Of a DNA stretch of 64,000 nt, positions 26,876 to 37,500 are shown piece after piece (the first letter of the stretch is position 1; every line of letters starts with the position of its first letter). The stretch spans positions 10,076,242-10,140,241 of the forward strand of contig OY978528.1 of assembly GCA_963854835.1 (NCBI GenBank), given 5' to 3'. The notes under the pieces were generated by a model. It saw only the letters and a program-made list of their open reading frames with translations. It searched no databases and was not told the DNA's origin. This DNA is from Megamerina dolium. Its lineage: Eukaryota > Arthropoda > Insecta > Diptera > Megamerinidae. Made by a program: the position numbers and the translations under genes.

Positions 26876-28305
26876 AGTAAAGATCATTATGTACGATCAA
26901 GCAAAGTATGAAGATGATTTGTCTACATGGTATTAACAGTAGTATGTAGTAGTAGTATAACATAATGCTGTTAATACTAATTAAGTAGTATACAAAAATT
27001 CAGGTTTTTGAATAATTATGTTATATGAGCATAAATATCAGCTGTTCTTTGTCGCAATAGATCAAACAAAATACTTTGTCTACCCCTATTTCTTCTCCGA
27101 GTATCTATCACTCTCTTTTCTTGTGGCAACTGATCTTCAGCTGATCTTGCTTAAGTTTTATGTATATTTTCGATAACAAGTACCATAATAATATTGTTTA
27201 TTTTTATTACAATAATTTAAATTAATTTTAAATTAGTTTTTTTTTTTTTTTTACTTCTGTTCATTGATCATCATATTGTGATCGTGATGATCGTGCATTA
27301 TGCAAATGAAAGTATGATGATTTTGATTATATTTATCGAACACTTTTGATTACTGTTGCATGAGATTCATTGAAAAAAAAAAATCACTACATCAAAAACT
27401 ATGATAATAGTTCTCTAAATGCGGAAGAAACTACCCCTTAAACTGATCATACAGAGAACACAATCAATGAACAATTTAAACTGGCGCTAAAATACTCATA
27501 GCAAATAGTTTAAAACATGAAAATTTAACAATAAAAAAATACATACAATAACGATTATAAATATTAGCATAAGTAGTTGAAAACATGTTTTATTTAGTTG
27601 TTATGCCAGAATTTAAATTAAATTTTGACTAAATAAATAGTTGATCATTTTGTTGTCGTTGTGGGGTCAATAAAACTTTGCAATTTTCTCAATAAAAAAA
27701 AAAACAACACATAATATTTTTCAATGTTAATCGTGATGATGAAAACTTGTTATGTGAAGCTGTTGTTGCTCATTATTATGTTCTTCTACCTGCTACTGGT
27801 ATTCTACAGTGTCTACTACCAAGTACTTGTATTGTTATTTTTTTGAAACGGAAATAATCGTTATGTATTATTCTTAATACTCAGAGTTCTTTAAACTATT
27901 AATGTTTTTAACCTTCAATAAGTCAATATATATATATATGTATTTAAAATTTCCCAAACAAACAACCAAACAAAAAAAAAACGCAAATTTTTATTGAAAA
28001 CGATCATTGATCATGTGCTTATAAAAATAAATATAAAATCAAATAGAGCATGACGTTTTAACAAGTTACTATTTATATTTCGAAGAGTACAAAGATTAAT
28101 ATGAAGTCATTTTTTGACGTTTTTAGAAAGTAGCTATGTTTTATTTAACTTCAGTTTTTCGACATATTGATTCGTAATTCTGATGATCACTAGATTTAGT
28201 TTTAGTATTAAATGTTATTTAAATAATCTGGCTATACTACTTTTCGAAAGTTGAAATTGTATATTCAGGAATTTCAAGTGATTTAACAAGTGAGTAAACA
28301 TTTAT
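24546..28305. other. Intron stretch: AT-rich with poly-A/T, GATC-rich patches, no gene
   Basis: The sequence includes poly-A near 25600-25618 followed by (CAA)n, ATTT runs near 25295-25320, a 31-nt poly-T at 26844-26874, and GATC-rich sequence near 27050-27480. The 122-codon plus ORF at 25858-26226 is Phe/Ile/Asn-rich with no family resemblance and is most likely chance in AT-rich DNA. Confidence 0.55.
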
Positions 28306-28309
28306 AAAA

Positions 28310-28850
28310 CTCACTAATGTGCGATCACTGGCGATCATATTTTTACTATTGAAGATCATTGAAATCATCATAGAATTTTAAGTGCTATTCAATTGAAATT
28401 TTGAGAATCAGTAGATTCATTTCTATTATTAGAGATCATTTATGTCATCACAAAATTTGAATTGCTATTCACTTTCAATTTTGAGGATCACTAGAATCAT
28501 TTTTACTATTAAAGATCATTGGAATATTTGTATTGTTTTAGAGTTGATAGTAAATCTTTAATCATTTTATAGGATCTTAATTAAAAACTTAAGAAAATTA
28601 CTAATAGCGATCACTGGCGATCACATTTTCACTATTCAAGATCATTTAAATCATCATAGAATTTTAAATGCTATTCAATTTAAAATTTGAGAATCACTAA
28701 ATTTATTTCTGCTGTTAAAGTTCATGTATATCATTACGGAATTTGAAATGCTATTCACTTTCAATTTTGAGAATCACTAGAATAATTTCTACTATTAAAG
28801 ATCATTGGAATACTCGCATTGTTTTAGAGTTGATAGTACATCTTCAATAA
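28310..28850. repeat. 286-bp tandem duplication with internal ~95-bp subrepeats
   Basis: GCGATCACTGGCGATCA begins both copies (28321 and 28607). Each copy contains three sub-units of the form TTTTNACTATTNAAGATCATT ... CTATTCANTTNAAATTTTGA with GAATCACTAGA-type spacers, and ends in TTTTAGAGTTGATAGTA. It lies about 0.3 kb downstream of the E75A exon donor. Confidence 0.8.
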
Positions 28851-29120
28851 AAATTCAATTCAATTAAATTCAAATAAATATTATAAAATTCGGGAAAAAT
28901 AGATTATGTTTTTCTTCTTAAATTTATAGGTTTTGAGTTATGATCATTCGTTTTGAAAATTTTTGAAAAAATGTGTTCAACTCATTTGGTCTAGTGATCG
29001 CGCTGATCTTAAGGGGTGATTTTTGAAATATGTTTCTTGTAACTTTAATTTCGGACACAGATCCTAATAATCCGATAATGAAATTTAACTAATTTTGTCT
29101 TAAGATTACATTAGGCTTAC

Positions 29121-30546
29121 CGATATTCAATTCGGGTTCACCCTTAACCGAACTGGCAACGGTAGTATCCATAACGGGATATGATTTAATATAATCCGGT
29201 GTCTGGGGGCGTGAATCAGCGGCAACAACAACGACTGTAGTATGTTGATGCTGTTGCAACTGATTCTGTTGATGATGTTGCAAAAGCGAATGTTGTTGTT
29301 GCTGCTGCTGCTGCTGCTGTTGCTGGTGATGTTGATGATATGATGTGGATGATGTTGGATGATGTGTGGGCATTTGATATGCCGTCATTGTTGTTGTAGC
29401 ATGTTGATATATTCCATTGGTATCATATGGTGATAATAATGCTGATGGCAGTGGTGGTGGTGGTGGCGGTGGTGGTGGCTGTGGTTGGGCTGATGATGCC
29501 AAAGATGCCGAACATAAATCACTTGTACTAACAACATTATTATTATTGTTGTTGTATGAACTATTTTGTTGTTGTTGTTGTTGCTGTTGTACGACAATTG
29601 TCTTATTCACATAAATCACATTGCTATGTGGCATTTTACGTGCATTTTGAAATGGACACATCATCGATGACGAAGGCAATGCGATCGAGGAGGAGGATGC
29701 GGAGGATGCAGCCGCTGCAGAGGAGACCGAGGAAGAGGAGGAGGAACTACAAAAGTTATTTGCTGTTTTTGAATTTTCAGAATTCACATCACCATCTCTG
29801 CTATCGCCTATGCCAGATGTTACCAGCACAGTATCCATTTCTGTAACTGGCACGATCACTTGACGTTGTATACCTGCTGCAGAGGTTGAGGTTGACGAAG
29901 CAGCAGCGGCAGCAATTGCACCATTTTGATGTTGATTGTGCTGACGCTGGTGATCATTGTATTCCATAGATATGGAATTGTTCATATTTGTTGTGCTTGT
30001 TGTTGTTGCTCTTGAGTTTTGCAGATCGTGTGGCTGATCTTCATCCATATTAAATCTTGATGATCTACTGCCGCCACCATTTTGATAATAGTTTGCAACA
30101 CTTGTCGTTAGGGGCAGTTTTAAGGCGTGCTCCAGATGTGAGAGGCGACCATTGGAACCACCAGCCAAAATTATTGCTGATGACGACGATGTTGCTACTT
30201 GTGGATTTTGTGTTAGACCTTGAGATGATGGTCGTGCCGGAGGTGGTGGTGGTGGTGGTGGTGGTGGAGGAGGTGGTGGCGGTGCTGGGGGAGCTGTTGT
30301 TGTGCTGGTGGCTTGCACCATTTGTTGTTGTTGCTGTTGTGTTGCTACTCCATTTCTCGACTCATTATTGACAGTTGCTGTTGTTGCAGCGGTTGCAGCA
30401 TATGGTGGCATACAGATTACGGATGTTTTTGCTGCTACTGCAGTTGGGGTGATCGTTGAATGGGCATTATTGTTGTTGGGATTATTTTTACCATCACTAC
30501 TACTTGGGTGACAGTCGGAACTGTCAGCGGACACAACCATTTTCAT
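29121..30546 (-). CDS. Eip75B: E75A-specific first coding exon (amino terminus of ecdysone-induced receptor E75, isoform A)
   Basis: 475 codons plus one base (phase 1), ending at donor ATCG/GTAAGC. ATG at 30546 (context TTAACATG) gives MKMVVSADSSD; the ATG at 30540 is equally possible. An in-frame TAG at 30582-30580 excludes earlier starts. Landmarks shared with Drosophila E75A, as I recall it, in order: SADSSD, AKTSVIC (about 39), a HALKLP motif (about 140), PVTEMDTV, VIYVNKT, LSPYDT, and the carboxyl end RPQTPDYIKSYPVMDTTVAS then VKGEPELNI. These islands are separated by poly-Q, poly-P (about 86-103), poly-S, poly-A and poly-N tracts, so the region is longer than the roughly 240 residues I remember in Drosophila. 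VKGE (467-470) fits the SUMO acceptor consensus. The segment is the isoform-specific A/B domain of a nuclear receptor induced directly by ecdysone; its activity is not readable from sequence. Confidence 0.96.
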
Positions 30547-30596
30547 GTTAACAAAATATGATTTGGGTTTTTTCTTCAACTAGATCATATGTATAT

Positions 30597-30631
<35 letters not shown>

Positions 30632-31266
30632 ATAAAACAATTAATTCACATATTGTCCTTTTTGCATTCAAAAGGACAAAAAACAATTGTGCGCACTCAA
30701 ATACTTGTACACTTTTAGGTACACAGAACACGGTTTTGATTAGTGGTCATAATAAAATTTTTTTTTTTTATTTTGAAAAAATATTTTCATAAAAATTAAT
30801 ATTTTTTTTTAATAATTTTTGAAAATAATTTTGACTTTTTCAATATTTTTCACAGCACTTTAATAATGTACACTCTCACATAGAAATTTTTTGTTTGATC
30901 AATTTTTGATATTTAAAAAAATTTCAAAATTTTATCTTAGTAATTTTTCACAACCGAATGTTTTTTTTTTTTTCAAAATAATACTTTTTCTATTTTAAAT
31001 TTGTTTATTTATTATGGTTCTGTATTGACTTGATAATACGACACCATACGCATAATTTCAATTTCACATAGGTTTGTATGTATTCAATATGAGAAAATAA
31101 ACGCGACGACGACTACGACGTCAACGGCAATAATAGCGCATTCCGTAAAAACGATCCACACATTACGAAGCGCACTTTGTCAATGAAAGGAAAATCAACA
31201 GTCGCCATCGATCTTGTTCGTTTGTGCTTGCGCGACTAACAACATCGCACAGACATACAGAAACAA

Positions 31267-31298
<32 letters not shown>

Positions 31299-31760
31299 GG
31301 TCACTCTCATACATCGAGGGGGCAATTATCGTAGCGAATAAAGTGAACTGAACAGCAAGTAAACGAACGAGCAAAACATATGAGCGAGTGAATATATGAA
31401 CAAGCGAACAAATACGATAATAAACGAACAAGCAAACCAATCCAACCCGACCAACAATAATGTTTGATGACGACAACAATGACGATGACGACGAAAATCA
31501 TGATTATGTTGATGATGATGATGATGATGATGATCATGATAATGATTATATTGATATTGATAATGATAATGCTACCAATAATGATAATAATGACGACATA
31601 ATAGAACAAGAATGATTTGTTAATCAATTCAAATAGAAAACACGACCCTGACGATTGTCAGATTGGCAAGAGAAAAAAAGTGAAAAAAGTTCGAACTTAG
31701 CTCGGTGCGTGCTGTCTCTTTCGCTCTCGCTCTCTCCTCTGTCGTGCAAGAATACTTCTT
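30547..31760 (-). promoter_or_regulatory. Eip75B: Putative E75A leader and promoter region
   Basis: This is the sequence immediately upstream of the E75A start in sense orientation. It includes a (GTT)n run (30597-30631), AT-rich leader-like sequence, a CpG-richer patch (31090-31250), (CA)n (31267-31292), (GAT)n (31512-31535), and a GAGAG/AGAGAGCGAGAGCG stretch (plus strand CTCTTTCGCTCTCGCTCTC, 31715-31745). GAGA-factor-type sites are common at inducible fly promoters. The transcription start is not identifiable by eye; no convincing TATA plus initiator pair was found. It is therefore unclear how much of this is leader and how much promoter. Confidence 0.4.
31113..31208 (-). other. Candidate upstream ORF (31 codons) in the E75A leader
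   Basis: ATG at 31208 opens a 31-codon frame starting MATVDFPFID and ending at TAG 31113-31115. It lies in a patch of ordinary base composition within an otherwise low-complexity leader. It is a real uORF only if transcription begins upstream of it, for example near the GAGA stretch. Confidence 0.25.
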
Positions 31761-32055
31761 TTGATTAATAGAAAATTGACAGAGAGTAAAGTGAGATTAT
31801 TTCCTTGTTTGCTATACAAACAGGTAGGGTATGATATGAAATCATGATTCAATTAACTAAGTTCAGTATTCGTATAGACTTGATTTTCTTCGAAATGTGA
31901 AAATAGAATGTGTTTGTTGACTTTTCGTGATAGCATACAGAATTATTTTAGAATTTTGCTTTTTAGCCGTAATTCTATTTTGAATTTTCACTGCTGATGA
32001 AACATGGAATTCACTACTATTTTCCAGAGACAAACGAAGTGTCGAGAGAGCAATC
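31761..32055. other. Upstream sequence without recognisable feature
   Basis: AT-rich sequence, part of a 165-codon minus ORF (31863-32360) that spans into the GC-richer patch to the right. The ORF has no initiation context, splice signals or family resemblance that I can see. Confidence 0.4.
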
Positions 32056-32520
32056 AAAGGCGACGATTTTGCAGTGTTTACCGGGAGCACCTGCCTGTTT
32101 ATGCTTAAGCTCACCACACACAATGCGCAAGTTATCAATTTGAAGTATTGAAGAGCGCCCCGTAGGATTGGGAAATCAGAAACCCACCTCCAGGTTCCTA
32201 CAGTACCAATGGGACACACAAATCGACATATTAGCCTCCTTAGTGAGGGGTCAGCATCCGAGTGAAATGCAACTTCACATTGAACACCACATGCCTTTAC
32301 AGCATGAAATACTCTACCCGCGTAAATTTTGGGTTTTAGTCGCAACCACAACGAAAACATCTCCGAAGGGCCGTTCCCAACGATCAGGCTGAAGGGATTC
32401 CAACCTGATCACCGGTACAAACTATAAAGTTTCAGTACCATTGGGCTCCGGGCCGGTGACCGAGATTCGAAGGCGACGATAAGGGTCAACTACATTTTTC
32501 TCGGATGAAATGGCCACTTG
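32056..32520. mobile_element. GC-richer island, probable transposable-element remnant of unknown class
   Basis: The base composition and CpG content jump relative to both flanks (for example ACTCTACCCGCGTAAATTTT, GGGCTCCGGGCCGGTGACC). Frames are broken on both strands: plus 32168-32392 opens 74 codons then stops, and minus 31863-32360 overlaps. It looks like the 5' untranslated/gag part of a retroelement, but I recognise no domain. It could instead be an old host regulatory element upstream of E75A. Confidence 0.35.
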
Positions 32521-32639
32521 GCGATTTTTCGGTATTGTTGTTCGAAATAAATTCGGAAAAATTTGGGGAGGACCTATTAGCAGATCCCGAATAGAAGAAC
32601 TTTGTTCCATGACTTTTTAATAGTCTTTGGGGCAGAGCT

Positions 32640-32830
32640 ATTTCAGAAGAATGAAAACATGCGTTTGTAAGGAAAGTAGGCGTCATTTTTTAACCGATCA
32701 AGTCCATTTTGGTATATGTATTTAAGTAAATATAATTGTGAGCGCCTAGATTTTTTCGAAGATATGCAGGGAGAGAAATGACAAGATTCAAGGTGAAATT
32801 TTGGATTTTCGATTAGAGTTATGAATAATC
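32640..32830 (-). repeat. Isolated family A unit
   Basis: GTAAGGAAAGTAGGCGTCAT, then TTTAACCGATCAAGTCCATTTT and GATATGCAGGGAGAGAAATG-like segments match one unit of the inverted family A arrays (compare 21.6-22.2 kb). Confidence 0.6.
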
Positions 32831-33729
32831 TAAATACAAATATCGAATATAATATCTTTTGACTTTCGACTTCATCTATCCCATTTCTATCCTACTTTGG
32901 TAATAGTTCACCTTTTATTATTTTACTATGACTGGGTGGGATGATTTACACATTTTAGCAAATGAGAGTGATTAATTCATTTGATAGAGAGAGAGAGAGA
33001 GTGTAAATGTAAATTTGTTCTTTAGAGTACAATTTGGAGAGAGAGAGAGAGAGGGAGTAAGAGAGAGTGAGAAATATATGTAAATAATTATGTACATCAT
33101 TGCGCTGAGAATTCACGGCTAAATATTTAATGGCGAAGGCATCAAGGGTGTGAAAATGTATTTGCCCTATCTTGAAATTATAGTGTATACATATATGAGA
33201 GAGTACGCATAGTAATTGTATACAGTAATTGCTACTTAATATATTTTCTGTTTGTTTATGAATACAAATTTTATTTATATCTAACTAATTTGAGAGAATT
33301 TTAATAAGAATCAGTGTGAATTGGTCAATCTTTGCCGTTTCGGTAATTTTTATATATATAACATCCCTGGTTTAAAAACTAGCTTGTCAATAACTCTCAA
33401 ATATATTAATATACTTTCAGAAAGATCTGTAACAATTCTCAAGACATGAAAAGAATTAATTAGTTTTGAGATAATAATTATATTTCTTTTCAAATTTAAG
33501 CTGAATTTAATTATAAAATTTTCAATGAAAACTTTGCTGTTTTACTATTGAAAATATATACTATTTTTCTCAATTTGATATTAATGTTATTCTTAATATT
33601 AATAATCAAGGATTTATGAGATGAAAATGAAAATTAATTATAATTGGAATTACACAAAATTTGTTTTTTCGTTGATTTTGCAGTATTTCAACAATAATAT
33701 TACTATAGTACTTCTTCAAAGATTCAAAA
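32831..33729. other. AT-rich stretch with GA repeats, no gene
   Basis: Two (GA)n runs lie near 32985-33003 and 33036-33056, with AT-rich sequence around them. Nothing else is recognisable. Confidence 0.5.
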
Positions 33730-34295
33730 TTTAAATACTCTCAGACAGTCCATCAGTCCTCAAAGGTCTTAAAAGCTACACATTCACATCAAAAGTCCTT
33801 ACAGAGAGCAACAATGCATTCAACAAACTGGCCACCCACAATCAGATCTCTTTGATCTGGGTGCGAGGATATGAAGGACACGAAGGAATTGAAAAGGTGT
33901 ACCTTTATGCCAAAAAAAAAAGGGACTGTAGGGTCATGTATCGGTCCAACCCCGTTCTTTGGCTTTAATAAATACAAGACAAAACAGGATACCAAGAAAT
34001 GGATCAAACACCATATCAGAGAATATTGGAATGACATTGGCGGTCTCAACCACTCCTAAAAACGCCTGAGCTTTAATGCCAAAAGAGCAAACCCCACTCT
34101 AACCTTAAACAAAAAGAGTCTTAGATTACTCTCCGGAGCACTAACAGGTCTCTCCGCATGCAAAAAACACTTACACCAAATAGAAATATCCAACACAAGT
34201 ACTTGCAGATTCTGCTGTGATACTTAATCATAACTTGTGATGCACTAGGCCACAGGAGGCCTTAGCCTAACCCGTACAACCATTACCATTACCAT
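33730..34295 (+). pseudogene. Non-LTR retrotransposon 3' fragment: RNase H plus carboxyl-terminal region and tail
   Basis: A frame from about 33736 reads ILSDSPSVLKGLKSY, then SLIWVRGYEGHEGIEKVYLY, CIGPTPFFG and EYWNDIGGLNHS, with a stop at 34057-34059. After the stop the same frame continues with LRLLSGALTGLSACKKHLHQ and CRFCCDT, the region that in intact I/LOA/R1-type elements holds a late Cys/His motif. The final RNase H Asp is replaced by Tyr (KVYLYA), so the domain is dead in addition to the stop. A 3' untranslated segment ends in ACCATTACCATTACC near 34295, consistent with a short tandem 3' tail. It resembles the fragment at 1-261 but is more decayed. Confidence 0.75.
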
Positions 34296-34360
34296 AGTAC
34301 TTTAAATTGAGCACTTACTGTACATGTACTGTACATATATGCGTACCAGCACCTGCATAC

Positions 34361-34532
34361 CAGTGGCGTAGCCAGGGAAGAGGTCAGGGGATAGATCCCC
34401 CTTGACTGATGGATTTGTTAAAAAAGAAAATAATAATATACAGATATTTAAAAATCATTCTTTATACAATATTTCTTATACATCTTTTTCATTTAACACC
34501 CCCCTCTTGTCAAAATCCTAGCTACGCCACTG
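34361..34532. mobile_element. hAT-superfamily MITE, 172 bp
   Basis: The ends are CAGTGGCGTAGCCAGG at 34361 and its inverse CTAGCTACGCCACTG ending at 34532, identical over 12-13 bp. This CAGTGGCGTAGC terminus is typical of hAT elements. The flanks CTGCATAC (34353-34360) and CTGCGTAC (34533-34540) form an 8-bp target duplication with one mismatch, the length hAT transposases make. The interior is AT-rich with no coding capacity. Confidence 0.88.
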
Positions 34533-34540
34533 CTGCGTAC

Positions 34541-35135
34541 TGAATGTTATTATGTGAGCTACCAAATGAAAGTCTAGTAGATATAATGTTGACATATTTT
34601 TGTATAACATACATCCTATTTACATATAATTTGCTGCAATTTGTTGTTGTACAAAAGAAATTTTTGGGACAGCAACTAATTAACGATATGAACTTGAGAG
34701 TATGTACTTACGCTTCGTTATATTCAATTTTACATTGACATTTGGAATATTTTTAATTTTCTAATTTTGTAAAATTTGTTTGTAAAAAAAAAAAAGAGAG
34801 AATGACCTTGATATTGTGACATTTATTAATGATACGGTACCTATGATTATTATATAATGATTAATCCTTGAAGTATGTAACATATTTCCCATTTGGGACA
34901 TTTGGCGATTATTCCTATGACTTTCATACAATAATTTTGTATAATATAATGAGACATTGAAATGTTTCTCATATATGAACCTACTTACATACTCGTGAAT
35001 ACTACTTTCCAAATGTGATCGATAATGATCACATTAAAGTTCACTCACACACGACTATTCATTCATTCACTCATTCATTTGTTTGTTTTTTCGATATCAT
35101 TGAGGTGAAGTTAATTTTCCACCCTCACGATCGAT

Positions 35136-35174
<39 letters not shown>

Positions 35175-36125
35175 AAATACAATAAATACACACATCGATA
35201 TGGCAATGAAGCATGGAGTATAAGTGTATGACTTCGAATTTCATTCAATGCGGTTAATGTACTCGCATTTTATTTTTTGCTATTTCATTCTCACAATCTA
35301 TGTCTTTCCTTCTCATTTCGTACAATATGTGTACTTGTATTTCACTACTGGTGTAATTGTATTTGCTTTTTTTTTACTTTACTTTTTGTATTTAATTTTG
35401 CATTGAAACTAGTGTGCTACTGTTGCTGTATCTGTTGCTGCTGGTGCTGCTGCTACTGCTACTGCTAATGCCCTTGTCGGCCTTCTCTTGAGAGTTCATT
35501 ATGCTTTGTTAAAATTTAATTTAATTTAATGAAGTTGATTTTTTTTTATTTTTATGTTCACTTACTTGAAAATAGTGAGTAACGAGATATGTATATAGAG
35601 AGCGAGCAATCAAAGTTCATGTAGCCAGCGGGTATTAAAATTGAAATTAAACAACCGATGATAATGTAAATAAATCATTGATGAATTCCATATATATATG
35701 AAAAAGAAAATGTTACAATCTTGTATATTATATCATCAACCGTCAAACAAGACAGCGAAACAGGGAGAGCGAGATTGAGAGAGAGAACCTGTGAGTACAA
35801 GTCATTGACATGTGGACAATGTAATAAGCACGAGAGAAGGGCAGACTTCAAGTAAAGGATAGAATTATGTTTACACATTTGCGAATAATTATGTCAATAA
35901 AGGAAAACAAAAAAAAAATTATAATTAATTCGCAACGAATGAGGTAATACAAAAAAAAAAAACCTATATATAGTACATATAGCACGATTTTTCATTTTCT
36001 ATAAGCAACAACTTCAAATTTTTTGAAACAAAACAAAAGAAAAAATGCTTAGGATAAAGTAAGGGTAAATGGTACCCAGTTCGTAATTAAAAAAAAAAAA
36101 AAAAAATTGAGGAATAATCGACATA
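34541..36125. other. Stretch of simple repeats, no gene
   Basis: (CA)n near 35138-35169, TGCTG runs near 35418-35465, poly-A near 36089-36107, and AT-rich filler. A TGACCTTGA (FTZ-F1-type on minus) lies at 34803-34811. ORFs are short. Confidence 0.55.
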
Positions 36126-36129
36126 TATT

Positions 36130-36650
36130 CCCACAGCTATCCAAGGTTTCGCTTCTAAAGGGTTCAAGTATATTAATTACCATCATGAATATTTATTTTC
36201 ACAACATCTTGTTTTGTTTTAGAATATATTCATCCCTTATCTTCAACCGTTAAGTGGGCTCCAAAACTGATAAACTGATATTTTTACGAAATTCACCACA
36301 CCGTTCTCAGGATGAACCTAGAGTGGTTAAAGTATATTAATTACCATCATTAATATTTATTTTCTCAACATATTTTTTTTGGGAATATATTCAACCCCTA
36401 TTACAACCCGTTAAGTGGGCTTCACTACAAAAGTGATATTTTTACTAAATTCACCACACCGTTTTCAGGGTGAACCTAGAGTGGTAAACTATATATGATG
36501 GATTTGCATTTAATTTTTCCTTCAATCATTTTCTCGAACATATATGTATACTTCCTATATTTATGATTTAGGAAGGCTTCCTTGCAAGATTTATGTAAAG
36601 AATTCTTGAAAATCGAAAAATAGCACTTCGGATGGGCAGTATTACCTCTG
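36130..36650 (+). repeat. Tandem array, family B (~158 bp unit)
   Basis: Units share AAGTATATTAATTACCATCA, GAATATATTCANCCCNTAT, AACCCGTTAAGTGGGCTNCA and GTGAACCTAGAGTGGTNAA. GAACCTAGAGTGG lies near 36314 and 36472. A third, more divergent unit ends near 36650. Similarity to the 15.3-16.0 kb units (ATCCCTTATG...GGGCTC) places it in family B. Confidence 0.7.
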
Positions 36651-37105
36651 GGGGTGATGAAGTATAACGCCGATCATCATTAGTTTTCACTTTGTAACAT
36701 GTTTCTCCAAACATTCAAAATGAAATGTGTATTTGTAAATTTCATATTTAATATTATTGCGTACAATTGTAGAAGAAAACAAAAAAAAAAAATAATAATA
36801 ATGAAACGCCCTAATGTACTAAAAATGTCGAATTTTTGAAGTAATATTGACAATAAAGTAATAACTTCGGTTCAACATGATCATTATTTTGTACTCAATG
36901 GGCAGTTATTTCCAATTGTTCTTTTGGTGGTTGTTTCGCCTGCTTCAGATCATTTTATCATCGGCAATATGCCATAGACAAATAATTTTTATTAAACCAA
37001 CTTCAATTAAAACAAAAAAAAAAAACCCTAACTATTATATTATCCCACAATTACAATAATAATTTGATTACTAATTGAAGAAAATTCAGTTGAGATGTAG
37101 AGTAT
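36651..37105. other. AT-rich stretch, no gene
   Basis: Poly-A near 36780-36791 and 37013-37024, otherwise AT-rich DNA with no recognisable element. Confidence 0.45.
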
Positions 37106-37109
37106 CTTT

Positions 37110-37500
37110 GAAAATCTGTTTTCGAAAACATACTTTTGTATGGAAACTAACTTTGATTTTTCATCAATTATGGTAATTTTTTAATATATTAGCCTCAAGC
37201 TACAGATACTTTTATATACCGAGTTTTAGCTGGATAGCTTTGTATTTATGTGCGAAAAATCAAAAAACATATGTTCGAAAACGTAATTTTATATGGAGGA
37301 TATGCTTGATTTTTATCCGATGTTATTCATTTATCTATATATGCTTGCTATGATATATATAATTTAATTTACTTAGTTTCAATATGATAGCTTAATATTT
37401 TCATATGAAAGAAAAGGAAAACATATGTTCGAAAAGATTTTTTTAAACTCGATATACACATAATTTTCTTCTGATTTGGCAGATTATTAAATTAACTCAT
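37110..37500 (-). repeat. Tandem array, family A, inverted, decayed (~150 bp unit)
   Basis: Units have TTTTGTATGGAAACTAACTT, then GATTTTTCATCAATTATGGT (near 37131) and TTTTATATGGAGGATATGCT then GATTTTTATCCGATG (near 37287), plus a third near 37440. Between them lies ATAGCTTTGTATTTATGTGCG. The order and orientation match the 21.6-22.2 kb block. Confidence 0.65.

Noticed and set aside
31863..32360. 165-codon minus-strand ORF upstream of E75A
   Set aside because: Spans a composition boundary, no recognisable domain, overlapping frame on the other strand; better explained by a repeat remnant plus AT-rich flank.
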